In this document: piece after piece, positions 40,908-49,876 of the stretch
Layout of the letters: each line of letters begins with the position of its first letter
Numbering within the stretch: the first letter of the stretch is position 1
NCBI GenBank assembly: GCA_944390775.1
Contig: CALXQQ010000002.1
Location: forward strand, 1-64,000
Length of the DNA stretch: 64,000 nucleotides
From: an uncultured Alphaproteobacteria bacterium
GTDB taxonomy: Bacteria; Pseudomonadota; Alphaproteobacteria; UBA3830
Direction: 5' to 3'
Position numbers and translations under genes: made by a program
Notes under the pieces: model-generated
Databases searched by the model: none
What the model saw: the letters and a program-made list of their open reading frames with translations, nothing else
What the model was told of the DNA's origin: nothing

Positions 40908-41927
40908 TTATATTGACGCAAAACTATCTAAAATATAATTAGGTTTAAAATCTTTTAAATCTGTAACGCTCATATCAGGAGCTATTTGTTCAAATAACTG
41001 ATTTAGTACATCATCTATGCATTCTATATTGGTTCCGCAATGCTGAATATAGGCTTGTGGAATACCAGTTATTGTCATTATAGACTCAATGCCATAGTTG
41101 TTTGCTCCTGAAATATCTGTCCATGGTGTATCTCCAACCATAGCAATTCGTCTACAGCTGCCTACATATTGCATGGCGAATTCGAAAATATCTGGCAAAG
41201 GTTTTCCAAAATATACAACATTGCCTCCCATGTGTTGATAGTGAACACCTATAGCTCCTTGTGTCATGGATGGAGAGCTATTGCCATCTGTATTGTGATA
41301 TACAAATATGTCAGGATTTGCTACAAGCAAAGTCTTTCCGAGTTTTTTACAGCTCTCTAATTGTATAGAGAAATATTTTAAAACATCTATCCCATTTTGA
41401 TCATAGCAATTGTTCCAATCTGCAGTCAGTGCCTGAGACATTGTCAATAGATTGCCGTTTTTATCATATAAATTATCTAATTGTACACTACCATACGGAG
41501 TACGTGGAACTCCAACATATAGAAAATCTGCATCTTCATATGCATCTACCTTGCAAATAGGGGTATCCGAAAAAATAGCACCATTTCCCATAAACATACA
41601 CTTAACCTTATGTGCTACTGTCCCAATTTTTTCATGGAAAATGTTGATATGATCTATCAATGTGCGCCGCAATAGTTCTCCGGAGGTTACTATGCTATCG
41701 TAGTGTTTTCCTTCTTCCAATCCTCTTTGCATAAAAGCAAACATTACATCTGCCGCTAATTGAGTACTATTAGAAACAATGACTATTTTTTTATTGGCTT
41801 TTTTTAGAGATTCTAACGTTGACAGTACTCCAGGATATAGCGTTGCACCATCAAATATTACACCATAAATATCTACCAAAAAAGCATCGTAAAGATCGAT
41901 TAGGTCCAAGATATTTTTTTTTCTCAT
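40908..41927 (-). CDS. HAD-superfamily class IIA hydrolase (TIGR01459-like)
   Basis: A haloacid-dehalogenase-type phosphatase of the NagD-like class IIA. Motif I is LVDIYGVIFDG, motif II IVSNSTQ, and the last motif is MVGDTPWTDISGANNYG. The 339 residues are about 40 longer than many relatives. Substrate unknown. Its ATG overlaps the ettA stop by 4 nt, so the two are co-transcribed. Members of this group are common in alphaproteobacteria. Confidence 0.85.
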   Translation of the reverse strand: MRKKNILDLIDLYDAFLVDIYGVIFDGATLYPGVLSTLESLKKANKKIVIVSNSTQLAADVMFAFMQRGLEEGKHYDSIVTSGELLRRTLIDHINIFHEKIGTVAHKVKCMFMGNGAIFSDTPICKVDAYEDADFLYVGVPRTPYGSVQLDNLYDKNGNLLTMSQALTADWNNCYDQNGIDVLKYFSIQLESCKKLGKTLLVANPDIFVYHNTDGNSSPSMTQGAIGVHYQHMGGNVVYFGKPLPDIFEFAMQYVGSCRRIAMVGDTPWTDISGANNYGIESIMTITGIPQAYIQHCGTNIECIDDVLNQLFEQIAPDMSVTDLKDFKPNYILDSFASI

Positions 41928-43609
41928 AATCCAAACTTTCTATATTTTATACGATGGGGGACTATTTCTGTCACTCCTAACCTATTACGCAGATCTTCTT
42001 CATAATCGCTGAAAGATCCTTCATGCCATACAACTTGGCTGTTACCTTCAAACGCGATGATGTGAGTACAAATGCGATCAAGAAACCAACGGTCATGGCT
42101 TACAATTACAGCGCATCCGGCAAAGCTCAGCAGAGCATTTTCTAAATTTCTTAGAGTGTCTAAATCTAGATCATTCGTCGGTTCATCTAAAAATAGTAGG
42201 TTAGCACCACTTTTTAAAACTTGTGCTAAGTAAACTCTATTGCGTTCACCACCAGATAGCTTACCTACATGTTTCTGCTGGTCAGTTCCACGAAACCCGA
42301 AATGGGATACGTATGCCCTGCTTGGAATACGAACATTCCCAAAGGTAAGTTCTTCGTTGCCGCCAGAAATTTCTTCCCATACGGTTTTTTTGTTCGTTAA
42401 AGTATCTCGTCCCTGTTTTGCATAGCCGAGTTGTACTGTCTCCCCAAGCGTAACATTGCCGCTATCTGCTTGCTCCTGCCCTGATAATATCTTCAGCAAT
42501 GTGCTCTTGCCGGATCCATTAGCGCCAATAATTCCAATGATACCACCGGGAGGTAGTGTAAATGATAAATTATCAAACAGTAATTTGTCGTCGAATCTTT
42601 TTGTTAAGCCTTCTACTCTTAGTACTACATCTCCTAATCTGGATGCAGGTGGTATGTACAACACGGATGTGTCGTAATGAGCTTCATTCTGTTTTTGCTG
42701 ATTCACAAGATCATTATAAGCGTTGATACGCGCTTTGCTCTTCGCTTGACGCGCACGATGCGATTGTTGTATCCATTCCAATTCTCGTGCTAGTAACCGT
42801 TTTCTATCTGAATCTTTCTTGTCTTCTTGTTCTTGACGTTTTTCTCTGAAAGTTAGCCATTCAGAATAATTGCCTTCAAACGGATAGCAGGTACCACGAT
42901 TTAATTCTAGAATCCAGCCCACGACATTATTAAGAAAGTATCTATCATGTGTGACCAGCACAACAGTTCCCTTGTAGTTTTGTAAATGCTTCTCAAGCCA
43001 CGCGACAGATTCAGCATCTAAATGGTTAGTTGGTTCATCTAACAGTAATAGATCAGGTTTTTGTAATAGTAATGCACAGAGAGCAACTCGACGTTTTTCT
43101 CCACCTGATAGGTTTGTAACAGGCAGATCACCAGCAGGGCATCTTAACGCATCCATCGATACCTCGATATTTCGCTGAAGATCCCATAAATCAAGCGCAT
43201 CTATTTTGTCTTGCAACTCACTTTGTCGCACTATCAAATCTTGCATTTCTTCATCTGATAATTCTTCTGCAAATTTAGCAGACACAGCATCAAATTCACT
43301 TAGAATAGATAACTTATCTTGAAGAGGTTTGACTATGTTTTCATAAACTGTACAGGTTACATCTAATTCTGGCTCTTGTGGCAAATAGCCGACAGTAGCG
43401 CCTTCTGCTAACCACGCTTCTCCAGAATAATCCTGATCTAAGCCTGCCATAATTTTCATCAGACTAGATTTTCCTGCGCCGTTATTTCCGATGATGCCAA
43501 TTTTAGCACCTGGATAAAAAGACAACCATGTTTCTTTTAATACTTGCTTGCCACCACTGTAGGCCTTTGCTAGGCCTTTCATTACATATATATACTGATA
43601 AGACACCAT
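41924..43609 (-). CDS. ettA: Energy-dependent translational throttle protein EttA (ABC-F)
   Basis: A ribosome-bound ABC-F ATPase that gates the first elongation steps by energy state. Two ABC domains: Walker A GNNGAGKSS and GANGSGKST, signatures LSGGEKRR and LSGGERNR, Walker B LLLLDEPTNHLD and LFLDEPTNDLD, joined by the charged arm region (residues about 240-310). The 561 residues match EttA. First gene of the pair with the HAD hydrolase. Confidence 0.95.
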   Translation of the reverse strand: MVSYQYIYVMKGLAKAYSGGKQVLKETWLSFYPGAKIGIIGNNGAGKSSLMKIMAGLDQDYSGEAWLAEGATVGYLPQEPELDVTCTVYENIVKPLQDKLSILSEFDAVSAKFAEELSDEEMQDLIVRQSELQDKIDALDLWDLQRNIEVSMDALRCPAGDLPVTNLSGGEKRRVALCALLLQKPDLLLLDEPTNHLDAESVAWLEKHLQNYKGTVVLVTHDRYFLNNVVGWILELNRGTCYPFEGNYSEWLTFREKRQEQEDKKDSDRKRLLARELEWIQQSHRARQAKSKARINAYNDLVNQQKQNEAHYDTSVLYIPPASRLGDVVLRVEGLTKRFDDKLLFDNLSFTLPPGGIIGIIGANGSGKSTLLKILSGQEQADSGNVTLGETVQLGYAKQGRDTLTNKKTVWEEISGGNEELTFGNVRIPSRAYVSHFGFRGTDQQKHVGKLSGGERNRVYLAQVLKSGANLLFLDEPTNDLDLDTLRNLENALLSFAGCAVIVSHDRWFLDRICTHIIAFEGNSQVVWHEGSFSDYEEDLRNRLGVTEIVPHRIKYRKFGL

Positions 43610-43765
43610 AACTCTCGAACCCCTGAGAGAGTGTAGGATAGCACAAAATTCGCAAATGATACAACATTATAAAGTATTAATAATTGCATATAGAAATTAG
43701 ACTATTCCTTCTGCTATCATAGCAGGCATAGAGGTTGTTGCTTGTATGATTAGGTTGATGGAAAT

Positions 43766-44638
43766 ATGAATAAATACAAAGGGATATTGTTAGCAGGTGG
43801 AACAGGTAGTCGACTTTATCCTCTGACATTAGTTGTGTCAAAGCAGCTGCTGCCTGTGTATGATAAGCCAATGATATACTATCCTTTGTCGACTCTTATG
43901 CTGTTAAACATAAGAGATATATTGGTTATCTCCACTCCTACAGATATAGAAAATATCAAGAAATTGTTGGGAAATGGTGCACAATGGGGGCTGAATTTTA
44001 GCTACAAAGTACAGGATCATCCTAATGGTATAGCAGAAGCTTTTATTTTGGGAGCAGACTTTATTCAATCAGATAATGTTTGTCTTGTGCTTGGGGATAA
44101 TATTTTCTATATGGGTGAGCAGATTAACGAATGTATCCATGCGATGGGAAAAAATGATGGAGCGGTAGTATGTGGCTGTAGAGTAAATGACCCAGAGCGT
44201 TATGGTGTAGTGGAGTTCGATGAAAACGGTTGCGTTCTATCAATCGAAGAAAAGCCTTTGCATCCTAAGTCGAATTTTGCTGTGATGGGGCTGTATTTTT
44301 ACACAAGTGATGTGGTTAATAAAGCCTTATCGCTTAAACCCTCAGCCCGAGGAGAACTTGAGATTACAGACCTCAATAACAAATATCTGCAGGAAGGACG
44401 TTTGCGTGTTGTAAAGATGGCTCGTGGCACGGCATGGATGGATGCAGGCACCCCAGATAGTCTTATTGAGGCGGCACAATTTATGCAGATTTTAGAAAAG
44501 AGACAAGGGTTGAAGTTTTCATGTCCTGAGGAAATTGCTTTAAGTAAGGGGTTTATTAGTATTGAACAATATAAAAATTTAGTTGATTCATATAAACAGT
44601 CTCTTTATAAGAATTATTTGAAAGACTTATGTGCATAG
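43766..44638 (+). CDS. rfbA: Glucose-1-phosphate thymidylyltransferase
   Basis: Makes dTDP-glucose, the first step of dTDP-L-rhamnose synthesis. LAGGTGSRLYPLTLVVSKQLL at the N-terminus, VYDKPMIYYPLSTLML, VLGDNIFYG-like LGDNIFYM, and the C-terminal MDAGTPDSLIEAAQF are all RmlA features. The 290 residues are typical. No strong SD. It starts a five-gene rhamnose cluster. Confidence 0.96.
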   Translation: MNKYKGILLAGGTGSRLYPLTLVVSKQLLPVYDKPMIYYPLSTLMLLNIRDILVISTPTDIENIKKLLGNGAQWGLNFSYKVQDHPNGIAEAFILGADFIQSDNVCLVLGDNIFYMGEQINECIHAMGKNDGAVVCGCRVNDPERYGVVEFDENGCVLSIEEKPLHPKSNFAVMGLYFYTSDVVNKALSLKPSARGELEITDLNNKYLQEGRLRVVKMARGTAWMDAGTPDSLIEAAQFMQILEKRQGLKFSCPEEIALSKGFISIEQYKNLVDSYKQSLYKNYLKDLCA

Positions 44639-44685
44639 CATGGTGTTTTTATTAGTACGATATGATATAATGAGAGGGTAGTTAT

Positions 44686-45672
44686 ATGAATAAAGCGATA
44701 TTGGTTACTGGGGGAGCTGGATTTATTGGATCGGCTTTCTTAGAATATTTTTCTAAAAAATATCCGGATTATACATTAGTAAATTTTGATAAGCTTACCT
44801 ACGCTGGAGATTTGGAAAATACAAAAGCGTGTCAGGGTAGGGCAAATTATTATTTTGTACAAGGGGATATTTGTGATGCTTGTGCTGTCTCAAATGTTCT
44901 AGAAAAATACTCAATAACGGATATTGTGCATTTTGCTGCTGAAAGTCATGTAGATAACTCCATAGAATCTCCCAGAGCATTTGTAGAGACTAATGTTGTG
45001 GGTACATTCACGTTACTTGAAGCTTTTAGATGTGTTGCATCTAGAGGGCGCTTCCATCACATCTCTACCGATGAGGTATATGGTTCGTTAGGTGAGACTG
45101 GAAAATTTCATGAAAGTACGCCTTATAGCCCTAATAGTCCATATTCCGCAACCAAAGCATCATCTGACTTTCTAGTGCGAGCATATTTTCATACATATGG
45201 ATTGGATGTTGTTACATCAAATTGTTCGAATAATTTTGGGCCGCGCCAGCATTCTGAAAAACTTATTCCTACAATTATTCGTACTGCTTTATCAGAGCGG
45301 CCGATTCCCATATATGGGAGTGGAACCAATATTCGTGATTGGTTGTATGTAGATGATCATGTAAGGGCATTAGATTTGATTTTTCATGCGGGTATGAGTG
45401 GGGAACATTATAATGTTGGCGCTGATAATGAAAGAACTAATTTGCAAATAGCGAATACAATATGTGATATCTTGGATGGATTGTACAAAAGGAATAATGG
45501 TAATTATCGTGATCTTATAACTTTTGTCGCTGATAGACCAGGACATGATATGCGCTATGCTATTGATGCGACAAAATTAAAAACTGAATTAGGATGGCAG
45601 CCACAAGAATCATTTGATTCTGCTATGCACAAAACAGTGCAGTGGTATGTTAACAAATTTAATAGGGGATAG
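44686..45672 (+). CDS. rfbB: dTDP-glucose 4,6-dehydratase
   Basis: Second step of dTDP-rhamnose synthesis, an NAD-dependent short-chain (extended SDR) enzyme. GGAGFIGSAFLEYF at the N-terminus, catalytic STDEVYGS and YSATKASSD (YxxxK), and ERTNLQIANTICDILD later. 328 residues. AGGG is eight bases before the ATG. Confidence 0.96.
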   Translation: MNKAILVTGGAGFIGSAFLEYFSKKYPDYTLVNFDKLTYAGDLENTKACQGRANYYFVQGDICDACAVSNVLEKYSITDIVHFAAESHVDNSIESPRAFVETNVVGTFTLLEAFRCVASRGRFHHISTDEVYGSLGETGKFHESTPYSPNSPYSATKASSDFLVRAYFHTYGLDVVTSNCSNNFGPRQHSEKLIPTIIRTALSERPIPIYGSGTNIRDWLYVDDHVRALDLIFHAGMSGEHYNVGADNERTNLQIANTICDILDGLYKRNNGNYRDLITFVADRPGHDMRYAIDATKLKTELGWQPQESFDSAMHKTVQWYVNKFNRG

Positions 45673-45674
45673 TA

Positions 45675-46766
45675 ATGCGTATAGCAGTGCATTTGCATCT
45701 AGCATATTTAGATCAGACTAAGATGTTGTTGGATTATTTAAGTAATTTATCCCCATATCAGTTTGATCTTTTTGTGACTTTGCTGTCGTATGATATCCAA
45801 ACAATTAATGCGATTAAGAAATTTAAATCTGATGCCTTTATTTATGTTGTGCCAAATAAAGGGTTTGATGTGGGGCCTTTTTGTTTTGTTTTAAATCAAT
45901 TGGATTTGGATAAATATGATTATTTGATTAAGATCCATACTAAAGGAGCTGGACCAAGGGAATATATACGCTCATCATACATATTTAGCGATGGAGCAAT
46001 TTGGGGGAAATCTTTGCTTGATGCCGTGCTTTTGCCCCACACATTAAAGTCTAATATCAAGCGCTTTGAGTCTGATGGTAAATTAGGGATGTTAGGCGCT
46101 AAAGAGTGTCTTTTCAAGGACAAGAAATATGATGATGCCTCTTTGATAGATAATATCCCGAAAGTAATGATGCGAATTGGGCTACCACTGGGAGAAAGTA
46201 CTTTTATTGTGGGTACTATGTTTATGGTTCGTTCTAGTCTGCTGAAGCCATTACAGAGAGCAAATTTTGTTTGGAATGATTTTGAGGAAACATATAGAGT
46301 TTGTATAGGCACAATCGCGCATGCGATTGAACGTGTGTTAGGTATGATGATTGTATGTCAAGGATATAAATTAGAAGGGGTGCCTTCTTCAATGAAGTTT
46401 TTATTTAAACAGTTTGTATTTAGATGGAATTGGAAGTTGTCGCGTTTTATTTTTTCAAAAGGCAGAACAGGCAGTGGACATGATTTAATAAAAGTGTTTA
46501 AGATTCCTGTAAGTCATAAGCTCTCTAATGAATTAAAAGCTGTGCGCGATTCTGCTTTGTTTGATGCAGATTGGTACAAGCGACAGTACGCCAGTGTATT
46601 ACGATCCTACAAGTATGCACCAGAAGCACATTATTTAACATATGGATGGAAAGTGAATTTTAATCCATCATCACGTTTTGACACTGAAAAATTTTTGAAA
46701 GAGCATCCGGATGTAAAAAAATGTCCTTTATTGTATACCAATGAAAGTAATGTGTATGAGAATTAA
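45675..46766 (+). CDS. Rhamnan synthesis protein F-like
   Basis: A 363-residue protein of the RgpF family, used in rhamnose-containing polysaccharide assembly. Visible family stretches are IYVVPNKGFDVGPFCFVLN and YLIKIHTKGAG. A C-terminal segment (ADWYKRQYASVL...YLTYGWKVNFNPS) resembles the tail repeat found on many polysaccharide glycosyltransferases. It lies between rfbB and rfbC, so dTDP-rhamnose is its likely donor. Enzymatic role in RgpF proteins is not well defined; treat as putative glycosyltransferase partner. Confidence 0.78.
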   Translation: MRIAVHLHLAYLDQTKMLLDYLSNLSPYQFDLFVTLLSYDIQTINAIKKFKSDAFIYVVPNKGFDVGPFCFVLNQLDLDKYDYLIKIHTKGAGPREYIRSSYIFSDGAIWGKSLLDAVLLPHTLKSNIKRFESDGKLGMLGAKECLFKDKKYDDASLIDNIPKVMMRIGLPLGESTFIVGTMFMVRSSLLKPLQRANFVWNDFEETYRVCIGTIAHAIERVLGMMIVCQGYKLEGVPSSMKFLFKQFVFRWNWKLSRFIFSKGRTGSGHDLIKVFKIPVSHKLSNELKAVRDSALFDADWYKRQYASVLRSYKYAPEAHYLTYGWKVNFNPSSRFDTEKFLKEHPDVKKCPLLYTNESNVYEN

Positions 46767-47319
46767 TGAAACAAAAATAGACGGACTTTATATAATTGAG
46801 CCTACTGTATATGGTGATAATAGAGGTTGTTTTTTTGAAGTTTACAATCGTATTGAATGGGAGAAATACGGTTTGGTATATGATTTTGTTCAGGACAATC
46901 AATCGCGTTCACATTATGCCACTATAAGAGGTTTGCATTTTCAGGCGGGGGAAGCAGCTCAAGCAAAATTAGTATATGTATCTAGCGGTACTGTGTTAGA
47001 CGTAGCGATAGATTTACGAGCAAAATCGGCAACGTTTGGTCAACATGTGGCTGTTGAATTATCTGATGAAAACAAACGGTGTTTGTTAATTCCTAGAGGT
47101 TTTGCGCATGGATTTTCAGTATTATCCGAAAAAGCGGTATTTCACTATAAATGTGACGCACCTTGGTGCAAGTCTGCAGAGCGTGGCATTCGATTTGATG
47201 ACCCTACCCTTAACATAGATTGGAAGGTAAACTTGGAAATGGCTACTGTATCGGATAAGGATAAAGAACTACCATTTTTACAGGATATAATGCATGATAT
47301 TAGTGAGTGGAGCTGCTAG
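46756..47319 (+). CDS. rfbC: dTDP-4-dehydrorhamnose 3,5-epimerase
   Basis: Third step in dTDP-rhamnose synthesis. The cupin-fold protein shows GLYIIEPTVYGDNRGCFFEVYN, QDNQSRSHYATIRGLHFQ, LRAKSATFGQHV and PRGFAHGFSVLSE. I chose ATG 46756 (187 residues, normal); an in-frame ATG at 46741 is possible. It overlaps rgpF by 11 nt and rfbD by 26 nt. Confidence 0.94.
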   Translation: MRINETKIDGLYIIEPTVYGDNRGCFFEVYNRIEWEKYGLVYDFVQDNQSRSHYATIRGLHFQAGEAAQAKLVYVSSGTVLDVAIDLRAKSATFGQHVAVELSDENKRCLLIPRGFAHGFSVLSEKAVFHYKCDAPWCKSAERGIRFDDPTLNIDWKVNLEMATVSDKDKELPFLQDIMHDISEWSC

Positions 47320-48127
47320 TCAATTAGCGCAAGAATTAAAGTATTTGTTAGCGCCAGAAAAGACTTTGTTTTTGGATAGATTTCAATTGGATATTAGTAA
47401 TGCAGATTCTGTTGCTGATGTTGTGCGGCGTTATCCTGTAGAGTGTATCATAAATTGTGCTGCTTATACCAATGTCGATGCAGCAGAGCATGATGAAGAA
47501 ATGGCCTATTCAGTTAATGTGCGAGGTCCTGCCAATTTAGCGCGTACAGGGGTACCACTTATTCATATATCCACCGATTATGTTTTTGATGGGCAAATGA
47601 CTCGTCCTTATACCGAGAATGATATCCCTAATCCTTTGTCTGTATATGGTTGTACGAAGTTGCAGTCTGAGCAGGTAGTGTTAGAAAATTCTAAACATGT
47701 CCTCATTATTCGTACATCTGGTTTATATTCGCGTTATGGAAAGAATTTTGTAAATACGATTACCAGATTAGCGCAATCACAGAGTAGCATTCGTGTGGTA
47801 TCAGACCAAATTATGACGCCGACTTGGGCTAGAGATTTAGCCAGGGCAATAGTAGAGATACTACCTAAGTTTTGTTCATTTTCCCATTGTAAGGAACTCT
47901 ATCATTTTTCTAACGCATCGCCTTGTTCGTGGTACGAGTTCGCAAATGCAATTATAAAGTTACAGCAATTTTCCTGCAGTCTTATTCCTATTCGTTTGGA
48001 AGAGTACAAGGCTGCGGCTATTCGTCCGCTTTATTCTGTTTTAGATACATCTAAGATAGAGCGAGATTTCGCAGTGAGTATTCCTGCTTGGTATCACAGT
48101 TTAGCTCAGTTTTTTGCATCTCCATAA
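47294..48127 (+). CDS. rfbD: dTDP-4-dehydrorhamnose reductase
   Basis: Final reduction to dTDP-L-rhamnose. An SDR-type protein with SGAASQLAQELKYL at the N-terminus, STDYVFDG, and YGCTKLQSEQ in the YxxxK position. 277 residues, a little short. Its start lies inside rfbC. Order rfbA-rfbB-(rgpF)-rfbC-rfbD closes the pathway in one cluster. Confidence 0.94.
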   Translation: MILVSGAASQLAQELKYLLAPEKTLFLDRFQLDISNADSVADVVRRYPVECIINCAAYTNVDAAEHDEEMAYSVNVRGPANLARTGVPLIHISTDYVFDGQMTRPYTENDIPNPLSVYGCTKLQSEQVVLENSKHVLIIRTSGLYSRYGKNFVNTITRLAQSQSSIRVVSDQIMTPTWARDLARAIVEILPKFCSFSHCKELYHFSNASPCSWYEFANAIIKLQQFSCSLIPIRLEEYKAAAIRPLYSVLDTSKIERDFAVSIPAWYHSLAQFFASP

Positions 48128-48246
48128 AGATCTTTGTTAGACGTTAACTAATGTTTGTAAAAGGTTAAAAGTGAGTTAATTATTTCTTGTGATTTGGATT
48201 GTAATAAGATAGAATCCAGGTGTTATTTAGGTATCCTGGGTTTTAG

Positions 48247-48792
48247 ATGGGTATAGAGAACCGAATAGAAACTGTGTTTAGGTATGCTTATTTAGCATTT
48301 TCCTTATTGTTGATTGGCTGTGCATCAGATGAGCCTAGTTGCAAGTATTGGCATGCGGGTTCTGAGCGTCCATATTATATAAATGGTGTGAGGTATGTTC
48401 CGCAGGTGCACTATCAGTATTCAGCTATTGGTGTTGCTTCATGGTATGGACCGCATTTTCATGATAAACCTACAGCAACGGGGCGAAGATTTGATCAGTA
48501 TGCTTTGACTGCAGCTCATAGAACACTTCCGTTGCCGTGTATAGTAATTGTCGAGAACTTAGAAAATGGAAGAAAACTTAAATTGTTGGTTAATGATAGA
48601 GGTCCGTATGCGCGCACAGATCGCCGTATCATAGATTTGAGTCGCAAAGCAGCAGAGCAGTTAGGTTTTCGCCGTAAAGGATGTGCTAGGGTGAGAGTTA
48701 CCTGTCTAGCAAAGGAAAGTCAGTTGGCGGCGTTACGTTATGGCCGGCGTCCTTATCCAAGTCGTCCATCAAAAGGCATGGTATACAATTAG
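48247..48792 (+). CDS. rlpA: RlpA-like septal lipoprotein
   Basis: A lipoprotein with a double-psi beta-barrel that cuts peptide-free glycan at septa in several bacteria. Lipobox LLIGC after a hydrophobic N-terminus; the DPBB domain has ASWYGPHFHDKPTATGRRFD, AAHRTLPLP, and VNDRGPYARTDRRIIDLS, including the conserved RTLP and NDRGP motifs. No SPOR domain is present, so it is the short form (181 residues). A weak SD precedes the ATG. Confidence 0.9.
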   Translation: MGIENRIETVFRYAYLAFSLLLIGCASDEPSCKYWHAGSERPYYINGVRYVPQVHYQYSAIGVASWYGPHFHDKPTATGRRFDQYALTAAHRTLPLPCIVIVENLENGRKLKLLVNDRGPYARTDRRIIDLSRKAAEQLGFRRKGCARVRVTCLAKESQLAALRYGRRPYPSRPSKGMVYN

Positions 48793-48823
48793 TGCAAGAT
48801 ATTGAGTGCTATTATCGAACTAT

Positions 48824-49864
48824 ATGCGCATATTGCTTAGATCATTAGTTGTATTTGTTTTATTTCTGCTGAGTCATGCATTACTGTCTGATGATCTGGT
48901 GAAATTTGGTGGTGATGGGTTGGAAACCGTTTATGTTGAAAATCCCATCAAATCTGTTGTAAAGCGTGTGTATATACAAAGAGAACACAGTGGAGATTAT
49001 ATTCTTGGTATCGAATTTGATAATACAGTTACGTTTGTTCCGCGTATTCACACTTTACCTTGTGGTATGAAGATTTTATTGAGTTTTTCTGAAAAGGTAG
49101 CAGCGCCACGTGCCAAAAGAATTTCTCATCCGATTTTAAAGGGATATTTCTTTGAGAAATTTGGAGATTCTTCTTTGATGTTTATTGCTGCGCTTAATAT
49201 GCCTGTTAAGTTTATTTCGAAAAAATATACAGATCATAGTATACGCATACGTTTCCAACTGTTAAAAAAGCGAGTGGTCATAGTTGATGCAGGTCATGGG
49301 GGAAAAGATCCCGGAGCGCATGGTATTACCGGAGATTATGAAAAGAATATCACATTGCTGATGGCTATGGAGTTAAGCAATGCTTTAACCAATAGTGGAA
49401 AATATAGAGTGGTACTTACTAGGGATAAGGATATATTTTATCCAGCAGATAAACGTGTGGAGGATTTAAAGGGGCAATCTGCAGATTTGTTGATTTCTTT
49501 GCATACAGATAGTAATCGTGATACGAGCCTAAGAGGTATGTCGATATATACCTTGCCTCCTAATAGTAAAGAATTAGATGACTTATTAAAAACATCTATT
49601 TTATTTTCGAAAACTTTAATAGGATATGTTCCGGATTGTTGTAAGATAAAAACAAGCCCGTGTCGTAGCAGTGAGTTAAAAATTCTAAAAGTTAATGTGC
49701 CTGCTGTCTTAATAGAGTTAGGATGTTTATCAAATAAAGTAGATAATGAGCTTCTTCATTCAAAAGAATTTAGATGGAAAATCATAAAAGCGATCCAGTA
49801 TGCTATGGATGATTTTTTCAAAAAATTAGATGAGAATAATATAAAGAACGACCATGCAAATTAG
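48824..49864 (+). CDS. amiC: N-acetylmuramoyl-L-alanine amidase
   Basis: A periplasmic zinc amidase splitting daughter-cell murein. Signal peptide (MRILLRSLVVFVLFLLSHAL), an AMIN-like N-terminal domain, then Amidase_3: His in VDAGHGGKDPG, Glu in YEKNITL, His in SLHTDSN, and the catalytic Glu in LIELGCLSN. ATG 48824 chosen for the signal peptide; an upstream GTG at 48806 gives six extra residues. Such amidases are activated by EnvC-type LytM proteins, one of which is encoded here. amiC-mrcA adjacency is typical of alphaproteobacteria. Confidence 0.93.
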   Translation: MRILLRSLVVFVLFLLSHALLSDDLVKFGGDGLETVYVENPIKSVVKRVYIQREHSGDYILGIEFDNTVTFVPRIHTLPCGMKILLSFSEKVAAPRAKRISHPILKGYFFEKFGDSSLMFIAALNMPVKFISKKYTDHSIRIRFQLLKKRVVIVDAGHGGKDPGAHGITGDYEKNITLLMAMELSNALTNSGKYRVVLTRDKDIFYPADKRVEDLKGQSADLLISLHTDSNRDTSLRGMSIYTLPPNSKELDDLLKTSILFSKTLIGYVPDCCKIKTSPCRSSELKILKVNVPAVLIELGCLSNKVDNELLHSKEFRWKIIKAIQYAMDDFFKKLDENNIKNDHAN

Positions 49865-49876
49865 GATAAATACGCA

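Noticed and set aside
48128-48246. Riboswitch or promoter before rlpA
   Set aside because: Only a short CCAGG...CCTGG pairing and poorly spaced -35/-10-like boxes are present, too little to call.
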